Assembly (NCBI RefSeq): GCF_020524045.1
Contig: NZ_JAIVKL010000001.1
Location: 496,001-560,000 of the forward strand
Origin: Metabacillus litoralis
GTDB taxonomy: Bacteria; Bacillota; Bacilli; Bacillales; Bacillaceae
Reading direction: 5' to 3'
Length of the DNA: 64,000 bases
The position numbers and the translations under genes were made by a program. The notes under the pieces are model-generated. The model was not told the DNA's origin, did no database searches, and saw only the letters and a program-made list of their open reading frames with translations. How positions within the stretch are numbered: the first letter of the stretch is position 1; each line of letters begins with the position of its first letter. Of this stretch, positions 17,139 through 26,467 are shown piece after piece.

Positions 17139-17884
17139 TTCTTTACCTCCTTACTTCCTAGTTATTCTTTGATGTTCATACCTCTATTATCTATGAAAAG
17201 AGAATTTCTAGAAACATTATTATTCTAATACAAGAAAAGTTTATTGTGCTGAACACCTCTAAAAAAACAAAAAGTTATTATGAAGGCGGTTGCAACATGT
17301 GAATTTTCTATATCCTATGATACTAAAAAATGAGTAATTTAAAAATGGTCTACTTGAAATTAAAACATAATTACCAACATATTTGTGAACAATTCATGAA
17401 GTATATTTGTCGAAATTGTGAAAGTGTATTTCAAGCTACTCAAACATAAAACATATTTAGACATGAAGCCAAGTCTATTTTAACATAAAAGATAGATCAA
17501 ATCTTAGGAAAAAAAAGTTATTTGCTAAAATCGTTTTATTATTTGCTAATCACTATAACATTACCTATCTATTTCTAGCAAAACCGGAGGAAATATTCAA
17601 GACTTTTTCTTTAAATCTTCATATTTTTCATATATGAATTGGAGAGAATAACACAAATTAAAATATCGAGTAAAATTAAATGATAATCAAATGTTTAACT
17701 AAAAAAATATCTACTATGTCTAGATATTTATATTTTTTCACTAGTTTTCTACAAGTTCAGACAATATCTAATAACTTTGTGAACATTTCTGTAAATTCAT
17801 TGTCTTTTTACTCAACATTGTGTACTATCGATAAGTATTTACTAATTTAACGTTACCATTTTACTATATAAGTAGGTGAACATT
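17139..17884. promoter_or_regulatory. ctaB / ctaA divergent control region
   Basis: A 745-bp AT-rich region between divergent heme A genes. In B. subtilis this region is controlled by the ResDE redox system, and ResD favours TTTGTGAAT-like sites. Here TTTGTGAAC occurs at 17382-17390 and again at 17776-17784, the latter just upstream of the proposed ctaA promoter. The wide spacing leaves room for separate ctaA and ctaB promoters. Confidence 0.55.
17800..17828 (+). promoter_or_regulatory. Proposed sigma-A promoter of ctaA
   Basis: TTGTCT (17800-17805), a 17-base spacer, TACTAT (17823-17828); both boxes differ from consensus at one or two positions. A TTTGTGAAC motif ends 15 bases upstream, a good place for an activator such as ResD. 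Confidence 0.6.
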
Positions 17885-18826
17885 TTGCAACAAGCTCTAA
17901 AATGGTTTGCCGTATTTACAACAATCGTGATGATCGTTGTCTTAATAGGTGGAGCCTTAGTAACAAAAACTGAGTCAGGTGCAGGGTGTGGAGATTCTTG
18001 GCCATTATGTCATGGTGAACTTATTCCTAGCAATATAACCTTTGAGCTTATAGTTGAATTAAGTCACAGATTAGTTAGTGGACTTGCTGGTTTTACAGTC
18101 CTAATCCTATCTATATGGTCGTGGAGAAAGATTGGTCATATCAGAGAAACTAAATTCCTTGCAATACTGTCTATATTTTTCTTAGTTTTACAAGCCCTCA
18201 TTGGAGCTGCTGCTGTAATGTGGGGACAATCTGATGCAATTCTCGCTCTGCATTTCGGTATTTCACTCATTTCTTTTTCATCAGTATTATTATTAACTTT
18301 ATTAATCTTTGAAATTGATAAGAAATTCGACGCAAAATCACTTGTTATTAACAAGGAAATGAAATTCCATATGATTGGAATCATTGTTTATTCTTATTTT
18401 GTTGTATACACTGGTGCTTATGTTAGACATAAAGGTGCTAGCCTCGCTTGTCCTGAATGGCCTCTTTGTAGTAACAGAGCCGGAGGTTTACCAACAACAT
18501 TACATGAATGGATACAGATGGGTCACCGACTTGCTGCAGGATTAATTTTTATATGGATTGCTTATGCAACGTGGCGAGCAATTAGGTATTACAAACATGA
18601 AAAGGTCATATATTGGGGTTGGATTATTGCCTTTATCCTAGTATCTATGCAAGTAACTTCAGGTGCTTTTGTCGTTATTTCTGGTTTGAATCTTTATGTT
18701 GCACTTGCACATGCTTTAATCATTTCCTGTCTTTTCGGATTACTAAGTTATTTCTTACTATTAGTCAGCCGAAACAACATAAATATTGAAGCTAATACTT
18801 CCTCAGATCGATCAATAACTAAGTAA
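17885..18826 (+). CDS. ctaA: Heme A synthase
   Basis: 313 aa from TTG 17885, eight membrane helices in two similar halves. Conserved cysteine pairs occur in [13 protein letters not shown] and [13 protein letters not shown], and heme-ligand His residues in [25 protein letters not shown] and AHALIIS. Oxidises the C8 methyl of heme O to give heme A. The TTG start matches the family N-terminus (QQALKW.. aligned with B. subtilis NKALKA..) and has AGGTGA five bases upstream; a GTG three codons earlier overlaps that site. The stop codon is immediately followed by the 3' end of a group II intron on the other strand. Confidence 0.93.
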   Translation: MQQALKWFAVFTTIVMIVVLIGGALVTKTESGAGCGDSWPLCHGELIPSNITFELIVELSHRLVSGLAGFTVLILSIWSWRKIGHIRETKFLAILSIFFLVLQALIGAAAVMWGQSDAILALHFGISLISFSSVLLLTLLIFEIDKKFDAKSLVINKEMKFHMIGIIVYSYFVVYTGAYVRHKGASLACPEWPLCSNRAGGLPTTLHEWIQMGHRLAAGLIFIWIAYATWRAIRYYKHEKVIYWGWIIAFILVSMQVTSGAFVVISGLNLYVALAHALIISCLFGLLSYFLLLVSRNNINIEANTSSDRSITK

Positions 18827-20721
18827 ATCGAGTAGGAGGGGGTGATTAACCCCCGACCTCTCACACCACCGTACGTACCGTTCGGTATACGGCGGTTCCA
18901 TTTATGTCTGACGCAGTTGTGAATATCTTGAATATAGACTTTTCAACCCTTTCAAACTCCAATAAGAGTTCGAAAGGGTTCTTTGTAGTATTGGACTTTT
19001 GGCTACTCTCCAATATTTCTTCCTGGAGTTTCCCCATTCGTATGCCTTTTCTTTAGGTATACCGAGCCCCATAAGTTTTCTCACTTTAGTTTTCGGTTTC
19101 TTCCATTCTTTCCACTGGCACATTCGGAGTCTTCTTCTAATCCATTGATCTAACTCTTTGAATATTGTTGGTGTGTCTGCTAAAGCGAAATATCCACACC
19201 ATCCAGTCAGATATTGATTCAATCGTTCAATTCTAGTCTTCATCGGGATAGGTTTTGACCTTGATGTTAACTCACGTATCCTTTTCTTGATACGTTGAAT
19301 ACTCTCTTTCGCCACTCGTACCTTCGGTTTCTTGTGAAAGGTAAAACTAAAACCAAGGAACTTCCTTTTCCATGGTCTATCTACATCTGATTTTTCTCTA
19401 TTTACTTTGAGTTTTAGAGTTGATTCAATGAATGAAGTAATTGACTCCATGACACGTTGTCCAGCTCTCCTAGTCTTTACGTAGATATTACAGTCATCTG
19501 CATATCTAACAAACTTGTGTCCCCTCTTTTCCAGTTCCTTATCTAGTTCATCCAGAACTATGTTTGATAAAAGTGGGCTTAACGGTCCACCTTGTGGTGT
19601 TCCTTCTTCAGATTGTGTCACAACGCCTTGAATCATAATGCCAGATTGTAGGTATTTACGGATTAACGATAGAAGAGTTCGATCTTGAATCCTTTTTGAC
19701 AGAATACGCATTAAACGATCATGATTGACTTTATCAAAGAATTTCTCTAAGTCTATATCGACTACCCAACGATAACCATCTTCGATATATCTTTTCGCTT
19801 GTTTCACTGCATCGTGACCTCGTTTATTTGGACGAAAGCCATAACTCTGTGTTGAAAAGGCCGGATCAAAGATTGGGGTTAATATTTGAGTAATCGCCTG
19901 TTGAATGAAACGATCTGTCACGGTTGGTATACCTAGTAATCTTACTCCACCGTTCGGTTTTGGGATTTCAACCCGACGGACAGGAGAAGGTTGATATGTA
20001 CCCTTTGTTAAGGAAGCTCTCAAACTTTCCCATGTTTCGAGGATATGTTTTCGTAGGTCTTTTACGGACATATAATCTACTCCATGACTTCCTTTGTTTC
20101 TTTCAACACGCTTTAGCGCGTTCAAAAGATTCCCTCGTGACAACACTTGTTCCATTAACATGAAGATCTTCCTTCCTACGTGAACAATACGTTCTTTTTA
20201 AGTAAGTTCTTTACTAAGCCCTCCTGAAGTCCCCCATGGATTCACCATATCTTCCATTCAGGTAGGTTCTCTTAATGAATTTTCTGCTTTCGACATAAAG
20301 AACTGTTTATCAAGTGTTTGTTCTCCTAAAATGGTTCAGTCCTTCCTTGATTCTCTCGAGTAAATCAAGTACTATGACCTCGGCTGACTTCTGATTATTC
20401 AGCTATCTATCACCAGATAGGTTACCAAGTGTACTTGGCGTGTTAATCAGACCTCCCCGGGTAAGAGTGTAGTCTTTCCTTCCACCTATCTGCTTCATTT
20501 ACTCTGTATCACCTTCGGCAGAAGGGACTTTGTTTTGCTGTGCAAACTCATCCAATGATACCTAGCCTTATATGAAGTTCGTGTTCCTCAGACCGGAAGT
20601 TTGCCGCTCGCTTCCTTCTTATTCCATGTCACCATGGACACCCTTGCGTTAAGCTAACTGTTACTTCTGCCTTCACAGTTCGGGACTTTCACCCTAGAGA
20701 CTACACCCATGCCGGGCGCAC
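18827..20721 (-). mobile_element. Complete group IIC (bacterial class C) intron
   Basis: 1895 bp. On the minus strand the 5' end is GTGCGCCCGGCATGGGTG, the standard group IIB/IIC opening. The 3' end holds a domain V-like hairpin (about 18868-18900), a domain VI-like stem with GGGGG/CCCCC arms, and the terminal CCTACTCGAT. A reverse transcriptase without endonuclease domain is encoded inside. The 5' exon is a 17-bp perfect palindrome followed by TTGT-type sequence, the known target of class C introns, which insert just after terminator stems. Boundaries were set by these end motifs and could move by a base. Confidence 0.9.
18902..20161 (-). CDS. ltrA: Group II intron reverse transcriptase/maturase
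   Basis: 419 aa. N-terminal RT0 region MEQVLSRGNLLNALKRVERN, then RT blocks with QSYGFRPNKRGHDAV, the VVDIDLEKFFDKVNHDRL segment, GTPQGGPLSPLLSNI and the catalytic KFVRYADDCNIYV (YADD). A thumb/maturase X domain occupies about residues 290-410 (LNQYLTGWCGYFALADTP). There is no HNH endonuclease domain, as usual in class C. It splices and reverse-transcribes its own intron. The frame is intact, so the element may still be active. GGAAGGAAG precedes the ATG. Confidence 0.93.
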   Translation of the reverse strand: MLMEQVLSRGNLLNALKRVERNKGSHGVDYMSVKDLRKHILETWESLRASLTKGTYQPSPVRRVEIPKPNGGVRLLGIPTVTDRFIQQAITQILTPIFDPAFSTQSYGFRPNKRGHDAVKQAKRYIEDGYRWVVDIDLEKFFDKVNHDRLMRILSKRIQDRTLLSLIRKYLQSGIMIQGVVTQSEEGTPQGGPLSPLLSNIVLDELDKELEKRGHKFVRYADDCNIYVKTRRAGQRVMESITSFIESTLKLKVNREKSDVDRPWKRKFLGFSFTFHKKPKVRVAKESIQRIKKRIRELTSRSKPIPMKTRIERLNQYLTGWCGYFALADTPTIFKELDQWIRRRLRMCQWKEWKKPKTKVRKLMGLGIPKEKAYEWGNSRKKYWRVAKSPILQRTLSNSYWSLKGLKSLYSRYSQLRQT

Positions 20722-20723
20722 AC

Positions 20724-20770
20724 AAGCAAAGAGAGAAACCATCGGTTTCTCTCTTTGCTTATTTTGCTTA
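20724..20770 (+). terminator. ctaA terminator, now displaced by the intron
   Basis: A 17-bp perfect stem with a 3-nt loop (20724-20760) followed by ATTTTGCTT. Removing the intron would place this hairpin three bases after the ctaA stop. It is also the intron's 5' exon on the minus strand. Confidence 0.85.
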
Positions 20771-20940
20771 TATAGTAATCACTACATCCTTACAGAGCTT
20801 CTTAAAAAAATTTCACTCCCTAACACTTTAAGAGTTCTACAATCATCATTGAGCTAGTGTCCTCTTCTGACATATACCATTTCTCTCTTTACCTAGTAGT
20901 TTGAGTGGATTAACGTACTATATCCTTGTTTCTTTATATT

Positions 20941-20979
20941 AAAAAAACCTTCCTTATTAACGAAAAATCGAGGAAGGTA
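20941..20979 (-). terminator. Terminator of ftsW
   Basis: Minus-strand stem ACCTTCCT / AGGAAGGT with a 15-nt loop and seven T, next to the ftsW stop. Confidence 0.88.
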
Positions 20980-20985
20980 TCAAAT

Positions 20986-22203
20986 TTATCTAATAGATGT
21001 GCTTTTATGTTGTTTAAATTGTTTCACATTCTTAGAAGGTATAGCTTCTTGACTAAGTGGCTTTTTATATACTTCACGATATGATGTAAACATTGAAACA
21101 TTTACTAATAACCCCATTGAAATCAGCAGTAATAACATCGAAGATCCACCATAACTTATAAATGGAAGTGGGACACCTGTAATAGGTATTAGTCCTGTTA
21201 AACCACCTAAATTTATCATGGATTGAATAGCAATCATACTTGATATTCCAACAGCTAGTAAAGATCCAAAAGGATCTTGACATCTCCTGGCAATGGAAAA
21301 ACCTTTTAAAACAACAAAAGTTAATAACATCAATACAAAAAGGACACCGAATATCCCAAGTTCCTCAGCAATAACAGCCATAATAAAATCAGTATGTGAT
21401 TCTGGCAAATAACCATACTTTTGAACACCTTGTCCTAAACCCAGTCCTTTCAAGCCTCCTGAACCTATTGCGTAAAACGAATTAACTAACTGATATCCTT
21501 CTCCTTCAATTGTGCCAAAAGGGTCTGTGACTCCTACCAAACGACTTAACTGTTCTTCACTAAAAAGACCTTTCATTATTACAATCGGCGTCATCAAGAC
21601 TCCAGCTAATATTAATAGAGCTATAAGCTTTACGATACTTTTTCCAGCCATGCCAGAGCATAAAATCATACATATGGCAATTAATGCAATAATAAAAGCT
21701 GTACCAAAATCTGGTTGTATCACAACAAAAAAACAAATGATTACTGTAAAGATTAATGGTGGTAAGACTCCTCGACCAAACTCATCAATATAGGATTGTT
21801 TTTTATCATACACTGCTGCCAAATAAATAATCACACTTAATTTGACAAATTCACCTGGTTGTATGCTAAATCCACCAATAGAAATCCAACTTTGAGCACC
21901 ACCAGCAGCATGTCCAATAAAAAACAATGAAAATAACATGAGTATGGATCCAATAGCTATTAATTTTAGAAATTTACTATACAAAAAAGCTCTATAAGGA
22001 AATATCATCATGGTAAGAAATGCAAGTCCGCCAGCAATTAATGCGAGCTTTTGTCTTTGAAAGAAATGATCTGGCTCATAGCCAAATCTTGCCACAGCAG
22101 TTATCATGCTTGAGCTGTAAACCATCACTAAACCAAAACAGCAAAGTAAGACAATAGCTATTATTAATGAATAATCATATGATTTTATTATTTTTTTTAC
22201 CAT
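20986..22203 (-). CDS. ftsW: FtsW, septal peptidoglycan glycosyltransferase (SEDS)
   Basis: About 406 aa from ATG 22203 (MVKKIIKSYDYSLI), chosen for the purine-rich AAGGGAAGAG upstream. Ten membrane helices with the SEDS motifs QPGEFVKLSVI, PDFGTAFI, a long extracellular loop with GLKGLGLGQGVQKYGYLPESHTDF and the C-terminal PFISYGGSSM. Polymerises lipid II together with a class B penicillin-binding protein at the division septum. It lies between ylaN and (here) the intron; in B. subtilis pycA follows. Confidence 0.94.
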   Translation of the reverse strand: MVKKIIKSYDYSLIIAIVLLCCFGLVMVYSSSMITAVARFGYEPDHFFQRQKLALIAGGLAFLTMMIFPYRAFLYSKFLKLIAIGSILMLFSLFFIGHAAGGAQSWISIGGFSIQPGEFVKLSVIIYLAAVYDKKQSYIDEFGRGVLPPLIFTVIICFFVVIQPDFGTAFIIALIAICMILCSGMAGKSIVKLIALLILAGVLMTPIVIMKGLFSEEQLSRLVGVTDPFGTIEGEGYQLVNSFYAIGSGGLKGLGLGQGVQKYGYLPESHTDFIMAVIAEELGIFGVLFVLMLLTFVVLKGFSIARRCQDPFGSLLAVGISSMIAIQSMINLGGLTGLIPITGVPLPFISYGGSSMLLLLISMGLLVNVSMFTSYREVYKKPLSQEAIPSKNVKQFKQHKSTSIR

Positions 22204-22663
22204 ATCTATCTCTTCCCTTATCAAATACATGTTGAAAAACTAGTTGTGTCCTTTATTTTACTACAACTTCGACTTCAAAAGAGAAAAATCCTTTAAAAAT
22301 ATCTAATTTATAAACTAAAAACGACTTTCTAAGATCAAATAGCATTAACTATAAAAAAAGCCCTTTATATTTTTTCGCTTTTTGTTTAATTATTAACTTT
22401 GTTAAACTTTATTGTTGATTTCCGTTATAGGCATTCGCTTTCACTTCGAGTGTATTGAAAATCGAACCTGTTCGCTTTTTCAAGAATCTATTTTTCTAAT
22501 TTAATCCGGGAGCCTCATCAGCGTGCCGCCTGGTTAATCTTCCTTTTGACACGCTTTCTAAGAATAATCTCAATATAAGTCCTTAAAGTGCTAAAGCCTT
22601 ATTATAGATTATTTGTTAAGCTTTTACCTAAATAAAAAACCAAGAAGATTTTAAAAAAAAATG
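22204..22663. other. ftsW upstream region with decayed repeat B
   Basis: Holds the ftsW promoter region near 22204-22370 (no clear boxes assigned) and, at about 22401-22602, a strongly diverged repeat B copy recognisable from TTAAACTTTATTGTTGATTT, CCGTTATAGGCATTCGCTTT and GACACGCTTTCT. No gene. Confidence 0.6.
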
Positions 22664-22698
22664 CAAAAAAAAAAAACCCAAACCTATTTAGTTTGAGT
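22664..22698 (-). terminator. Terminator of ylaN
   Basis: Minus-strand stem CTCAAAC / GTTTGGG (one wobble pair) with a 7-nt loop and a long T run. Confidence 0.85.
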
Positions 22699-22706
22699 TT
22701 TTAAAA

Positions 22707-22988
22707 TCATTTAGTTGTAAAAGCATCATGTAATGCAGACAACTCTCTTTCAAGTGAAACTAACAGTGCTTTTCCTTCACGTTCCTCAACCAAGCCAAGC
22801 CTTACAGCAAAGTCTATTTCTCTAGATAGACCAAACATTTGTGTATCTAAAACCTCTTCATAAAGAGGACATTGAGGCATCGTTAAATTATCCATTTGGA
22901 CTTTAATCAGTTTCATAATCTTATTAGCATCTGCCTTAAGTAATGCAAGTGCTTTTTCTTGGTGATTAACAGCAATCTCAGACGCCAA
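22707..22988 (-). CDS. ylaN: YlaN (UPF0358), Fur-associated iron homeostasis protein
   Basis: 93 aa, all-helical, with [20 protein letters not shown] and [22 protein letters not shown], which match the UPF0358 family. In B. subtilis and S. aureus YlaN has been reported to bind iron and to act on the Fur repressor so that Fur targets are relieved under iron limitation. It precedes ftsW as in B. subtilis and has its own terminator. Confidence 0.92.
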   Translation of the reverse strand: MASEIAVNHQEKALALLKADANKIMKLIKVQMDNLTMPQCPLYEEVLDTQMFGLSREIDFAVRLGLVEEREGKALLVSLERELSALHDAFTTK

Positions 22989-23204
22989 TTTAATCCCTCC
23001 GTTTCCGAGCGATTACCCTATTCTATGTATTAATATTAAATCCAATGAGCTAAAAAAGCAAGGACAAACAGACCAAAGTAGAACATTTAAATGAATTTAT
23101 TCAACATTTATATAGTTCCACTTAATTATACTTAATAAGAGTTATCATGAAATGTGACAAATGATCTCTAAACACTTATACTAGCGTTGTAAGGGGTGTG
23201 AAAT

Positions 23205-23708
23205 ATGATGGAATCTATTATTATGATAACAGGTAAAGTGAATTACCAAATCACCTTAGATCCTGGTGTGTGGATCTTTGATGATAGAAAAGTTGATTTA
23301 ACAAGTTATTTCCAAGAAGAAAGAGAAACAAAAGATGAATTAGAAGAATACACGAAAGCTGTTTCTAAACATTGGGAGCGTGAAATAAGAGAAGGTGCCA
23401 TTCATCCTCCAACTTTAAAAACTGAACGTACATACGAAAAACAGAGGATCTTAAACGGAACATTTGGGATTCCGTTACAACCATTTTTAGAAAATGCAGG
23501 CCTTAAAAATGATGCAAAAGAGGTACAATTTATTACAAATGATAATAAGACTTATACTCTCTCCATTAAAGAGGCTCTTGAAGTTATTGTTGGATTTAGC
23601 TATAAAGGCAAACCTTTAACAACTGATGGTCCAATACATGTATACTTTGGTGATGGCTCCAATGTGAAAAATCCAATAAAAAACATTAAAAAAATATTCA
23701 TTGCTTAA
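23205..23708 (+). CDS. ylaL: YlaL-like protein
   Basis: 167 aa with the pattern VNYQITLDPGVWIFDDRKVDL and, in the second half, FGIPLQPFLENAG. It lies where B. subtilis has ylaL, divergent from ylaN and convergent with ylaK; glsA (ylaM), which is next to it there, is missing. Function unknown; no signal or membrane segment. The start follows AAGGGGTGTG. The stop codon is directly abutted by a repeat A end at 23709. Confidence 0.78.
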   Translation: MMESIIMITGKVNYQITLDPGVWIFDDRKVDLTSYFQEERETKDELEEYTKAVSKHWEREIREGAIHPPTLKTERTYEKQRILNGTFGIPLQPFLENAGLKNDAKEVQFITNDNKTYTLSIKEALEVIVGFSYKGKPLTTDGPIHVYFGDGSNVKNPIKNIKKIFIA

Positions 23709-23836
23709 GGCTCTTTTCCTAAAATGTTAGTTAATTTATGACTTAGTTAATTCCAAAAAATATTGCTAAATATAAATAGGACATTTTACAAAAAAAAGAT
23801 GCAACTTGACATACCACTGACTGTCTCTTTTAAAAA
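23709..23836 (-). mobile_element. Repeat A element (A5), truncated against repeat B
   Basis: Begins GGCTCTTTTCCTAAAATG directly after the ylaL stop and keeps the inner AAAAAAGATGCAACTTGA segment seen in other A copies (for example near 58490). The other end has been replaced by, or lost to, the adjoining repeat B at 23837. Confidence 0.65.
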
Positions 23837-24019
23837 GGCCCTGTTAAACTTTGTGGTTGATTTCCGTTACAGGCATTCGCTTTCCGCGGGCGGTCAGGAA
23901 GCCTCCTCGGCGCAAGCGCCTGTGGGGTCTCCCTTCGACACGCTTCTCCCGCAGGAGTCTCATGCCTTTCACTCCAATCAACCAAGTGCTAAAAAACAAC
24001 CTTAAGCTTTAACATAGCG
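23837..24019 (+). mobile_element. Repeat B MITE-like element (B1)
   Basis: 183 bp, GGCCCTGTTAAACTTTGTGG to CTTTAACATAGCG, with a GC-rich core (CATTCGCTTTCCGCGGGCGG, then GGCGCAAGCGCC). Both flanks contain TTTTAAAAA, fitting an 8-bp duplication with a one-base register uncertainty. Confidence 0.85.
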
Positions 24020-24051
24020 TTTTAAAAAACATCGTGAGTGTTCTGAAAATG

Positions 24052-24104
24052 AGGATGGCTTAAAGAAGATATGTTGTAACCAACTTCTTTAAGTCATCCT
24101 TTTC
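24052..24104. terminator. Terminator between ylaL and ylaK
   Basis: Arms GGATGGCTTAAAGAAG and its near complement with one mismatch, 15-nt loop, then TTTTC. Serves convergent ylaL and/or ylaK. Confidence 0.75.
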
Positions 24105-24137
24105 TTACATCATTTTCACTTCATAACTTGACTTTAG

Positions 24138-25466
24138 TTATAACAAATCTGCTGCAAGCTGCGCTAAACCAGATCGCTCACCTTTTACAAGTCTAACATG
24201 GCCAGCTATTGGCTGATCCTTAAATTTTTCAACTACATAAGTAAGACCATTATTATACTCATCTAAATAAGGATGATCAATTTGTTCAGGGTCACCCATT
24301 AATACAATTTTACTACGTTCACCTACACGCGTTAAAATTGTTTTAACTTCGTGTTTTGTTAAATTTTGCGCCTCATCAATGATAATAATTTGTTCAGGGA
24401 TACTTCTTCCTCTTATATATGTTAAGGCCTCTACTTCTATTGAACCCATACCAGCTAATATCGCATCAAGTTCACCAGGTTTTTTAGTATTAAAAAGATA
24501 TTCTAGATTATCATAAATCGGCTGCATCCATGGTCTCAACTTTTCTTCCTTTTCTCCAGGTAAAAATCCTAAATCTTTTCCGACAGGGACAATCGGTCTT
24601 GCTACAAGTAGCTTTTTATATGAACCTAGATCCTCAGTTTGCATTAGCCCTGCTGCAAGAGCAAGTAATGTTTTACCTGTTCCAGCCTTCCCTATAAGGG
24701 TAACTAAAGGCAAGTCCGTTCTAAGAAGAAGCTCGAGCGCCATTGTTTGTTGAACATTTCTGGGTTTTATTCCCCATATGTGATCATGATCAAATACAAG
24801 GCGTTGTATTTTCTTCCCAGTCTGATCTACTTTACCAATTGCAGAAGAAGATCCACCTAAAGCATCTTTCATAATGACAAATTGATTAGGGTAAAATGGA
24901 TGATTTGTAATCTCCGATAAAATCAATTCGCTTTTTTCATAAAATCGATTTAGATTATCACTACTGATGTACAAATCAAGAAAACCAGAGTATATATGAT
25001 CAATCTCTACCACTCGATCACTTAAAAAATCCTCTGCAATTAAACCAATAGCATCTGCTTTTACACGAACGAGCGTATCTTTACTCACTAGTATGACAGA
25101 ACAACCATTTTCTTTTGTTTGCTCCTCTAATGATAAGTTTTTTGCTACTGCTAAAATACGATTGTCATTTGTTTTTTCAACAAATATCTCTTGAAGCTGA
25201 TGAAATGATCTGTGATTTAATTCAATCCTCAGTGAACCACCATTCGGCAAAGGAATTTTTTCGTGGAGCCTCCCTGTTTCTCTTAGTTGATCAATGAGTT
25301 TAGAAACTTGTCTTGCATTACGCCCTATTTCATCCATATACCTCTTTTTTGAATCTACCTCTTCTAGAACGACTGCTGGGATGACTACTTCATTTTCTTC
25401 GAATGAAAAAATTGAATTCGGATCTTGCAACAATACATTTGTGTCTAAAACATAAATCTTCCTCAA
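24138..25466 (-). CDS. ylaK: YlaK, PIN domain plus PhoH-like ATPase
   Basis: 442 aa. Residues 1-140 form a PIN nuclease domain beginning KIYVLDTNVLLQDPNSIF with acidic residues at DTN, EEVD and TNDNRILAVA. Residues 240-442 form the PhoH ATPase with Walker A LIGKAGTGKTLLALAA, Walker B IIIIDEAQNLTKHEVKTIL and GERSGLAQLAADLL at the C-terminus. This PhoH2-type architecture is linked to RNA unwinding and cleavage. It is the usual length and position for YlaK. Confidence 0.92.
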   Translation of the reverse strand: MRKIYVLDTNVLLQDPNSIFSFEENEVVIPAVVLEEVDSKKRYMDEIGRNARQVSKLIDQLRETGRLHEKIPLPNGGSLRIELNHRSFHQLQEIFVEKTNDNRILAVAKNLSLEEQTKENGCSVILVSKDTLVRVKADAIGLIAEDFLSDRVVEIDHIYSGFLDLYISSDNLNRFYEKSELILSEITNHPFYPNQFVIMKDALGGSSSAIGKVDQTGKKIQRLVFDHDHIWGIKPRNVQQTMALELLLRTDLPLVTLIGKAGTGKTLLALAAGLMQTEDLGSYKKLLVARPIVPVGKDLGFLPGEKEEKLRPWMQPIYDNLEYLFNTKKPGELDAILAGMGSIEVEALTYIRGRSIPEQIIIIDEAQNLTKHEVKTILTRVGERSKIVLMGDPEQIDHPYLDEYNNGLTYVVEKFKDQPIAGHVRLVKGERSGLAQLAADLL

Positions 25467-25744
25467 ACCTCCGCCTCCTACTCCGTTGCTATTTTTTTAT
25501 GGAGTGTAACATTTAAGTAATGAAAAAAAGTCAAGCTGTGAATGAAGCGTTGCTAAAATATATGAAAGAATGAATAAAGATAGAAGGTTTATTAGACAAT
25601 AAAATTAAAAAGCACCAAAAAAACTTGTCTTCACTATTTTACAAAGTGAACATACTAACAAAAAAAGTACGATTTAACACTTAATGAAGTAATATCTCCA
25701 AGACAAGCCTTTAAGTTAATGAAAATTAGTTAAGGAGTGATATG

Positions 25745-26350
25745 ATGCAATTTTTTATCAAGGTATTATTGTTAACAGTTCTTGTCTTAACAGGTTGTTC
25801 AGCAAATCAAGGTGCCAATCAAACAGATCATTCAAATGATAGCGGCACACCGATAAATGTTAAAAACAGTGTGGAAAAAAATGTAGATCGTAAAACCGGT
25901 CAAGAAATATCGAAACATCTCGTTGAATTAGCAAATGATATCCCAGATGTAAACGACGCTACCGCCGTTGTTTTAGGACAATATGCTGTCGTAGGTATTG
26001 ATGTAAACGCAAAATTAGATCGAAATAAAGTAGAATCCATCAAATACACAGTTGCAGAAAGTCTTATGCATGATCCTTATGGCGCTCGTGCAATTATTAT
26101 TGCAGATGCTGATACGAATGTAAGACTACGTGAGATGGGAGAAGAAATTCAGAATGGACGCCCAGTTATAGGGATACTTGATGAACTTGCTGCAATAGTT
26201 GGTCGATTAGTACCTGAATTGCCAAATGAAATACTTGATAATCAACAAAAGCAACCAACTGAACAAGCTGACGATCAATTAAACAAGAAAGAAGAAAAGT
26301 CTCTTGAAAAAGAACAACAAGATCAATCGAATAACCATATGAAGAAATAA
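25745..26350 (+). CDS. ylaJ: YlaJ, YhcN/YlaJ-family sporulation lipoprotein
   Basis: About 201 aa. Signal sequence with lipobox VLTGCSAN (Cys18-19), then a YhcN/YlaJ domain with ANDIPDVNDATAVVLGQYAVVGIDV and a highly charged Gln/Glu/Lys tail (about residues 165-200). Members are found in spores, and YlaJ is reported to affect germination. The second of two adjacent ATG codons (25745) is preferred because it is seven bases from GGAG. Divergent from ylaK over a 275-bp gap. Confidence 0.88.
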   Translation: MQFFIKVLLLTVLVLTGCSANQGANQTDHSNDSGTPINVKNSVEKNVDRKTGQEISKHLVELANDIPDVNDATAVVLGQYAVVGIDVNAKLDRNKVESIKYTVAESLMHDPYGARAIIIADADTNVRLREMGEEIQNGRPVIGILDELAAIVGRLVPELPNEILDNQQKQPTEQADDQLNKKEEKSLEKEQQDQSNNHMKK

Positions 26351-26398
26351 TAAAGCATTTGAAACCTTAGAATTTGTCTAAGAGCTTTTAATATAAAA

Positions 26399-26466
26399 GA
26401 ATGACTGTCCCTTCACTTAAGAATAAGAAACATTTTATGTTCTTAAGATAGGATGGACAGTCATAT
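26399..26466. terminator. Convergent terminator ylaJ / PPOX gene
   Basis: Long two-part hairpin: outer AATGACTGTCC with its complement, inner TTAAGAA / TTCTTAAG. AT-rich on both sides. Confidence 0.7.
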
Positions 26467-26467
26467 T

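Noticed and set aside
23763-24005. 80-codon ORF across the A5/B1 junction
   Set aside because: Generated by the GC-rich repeat B core; the same frame is open in other copies by chance.
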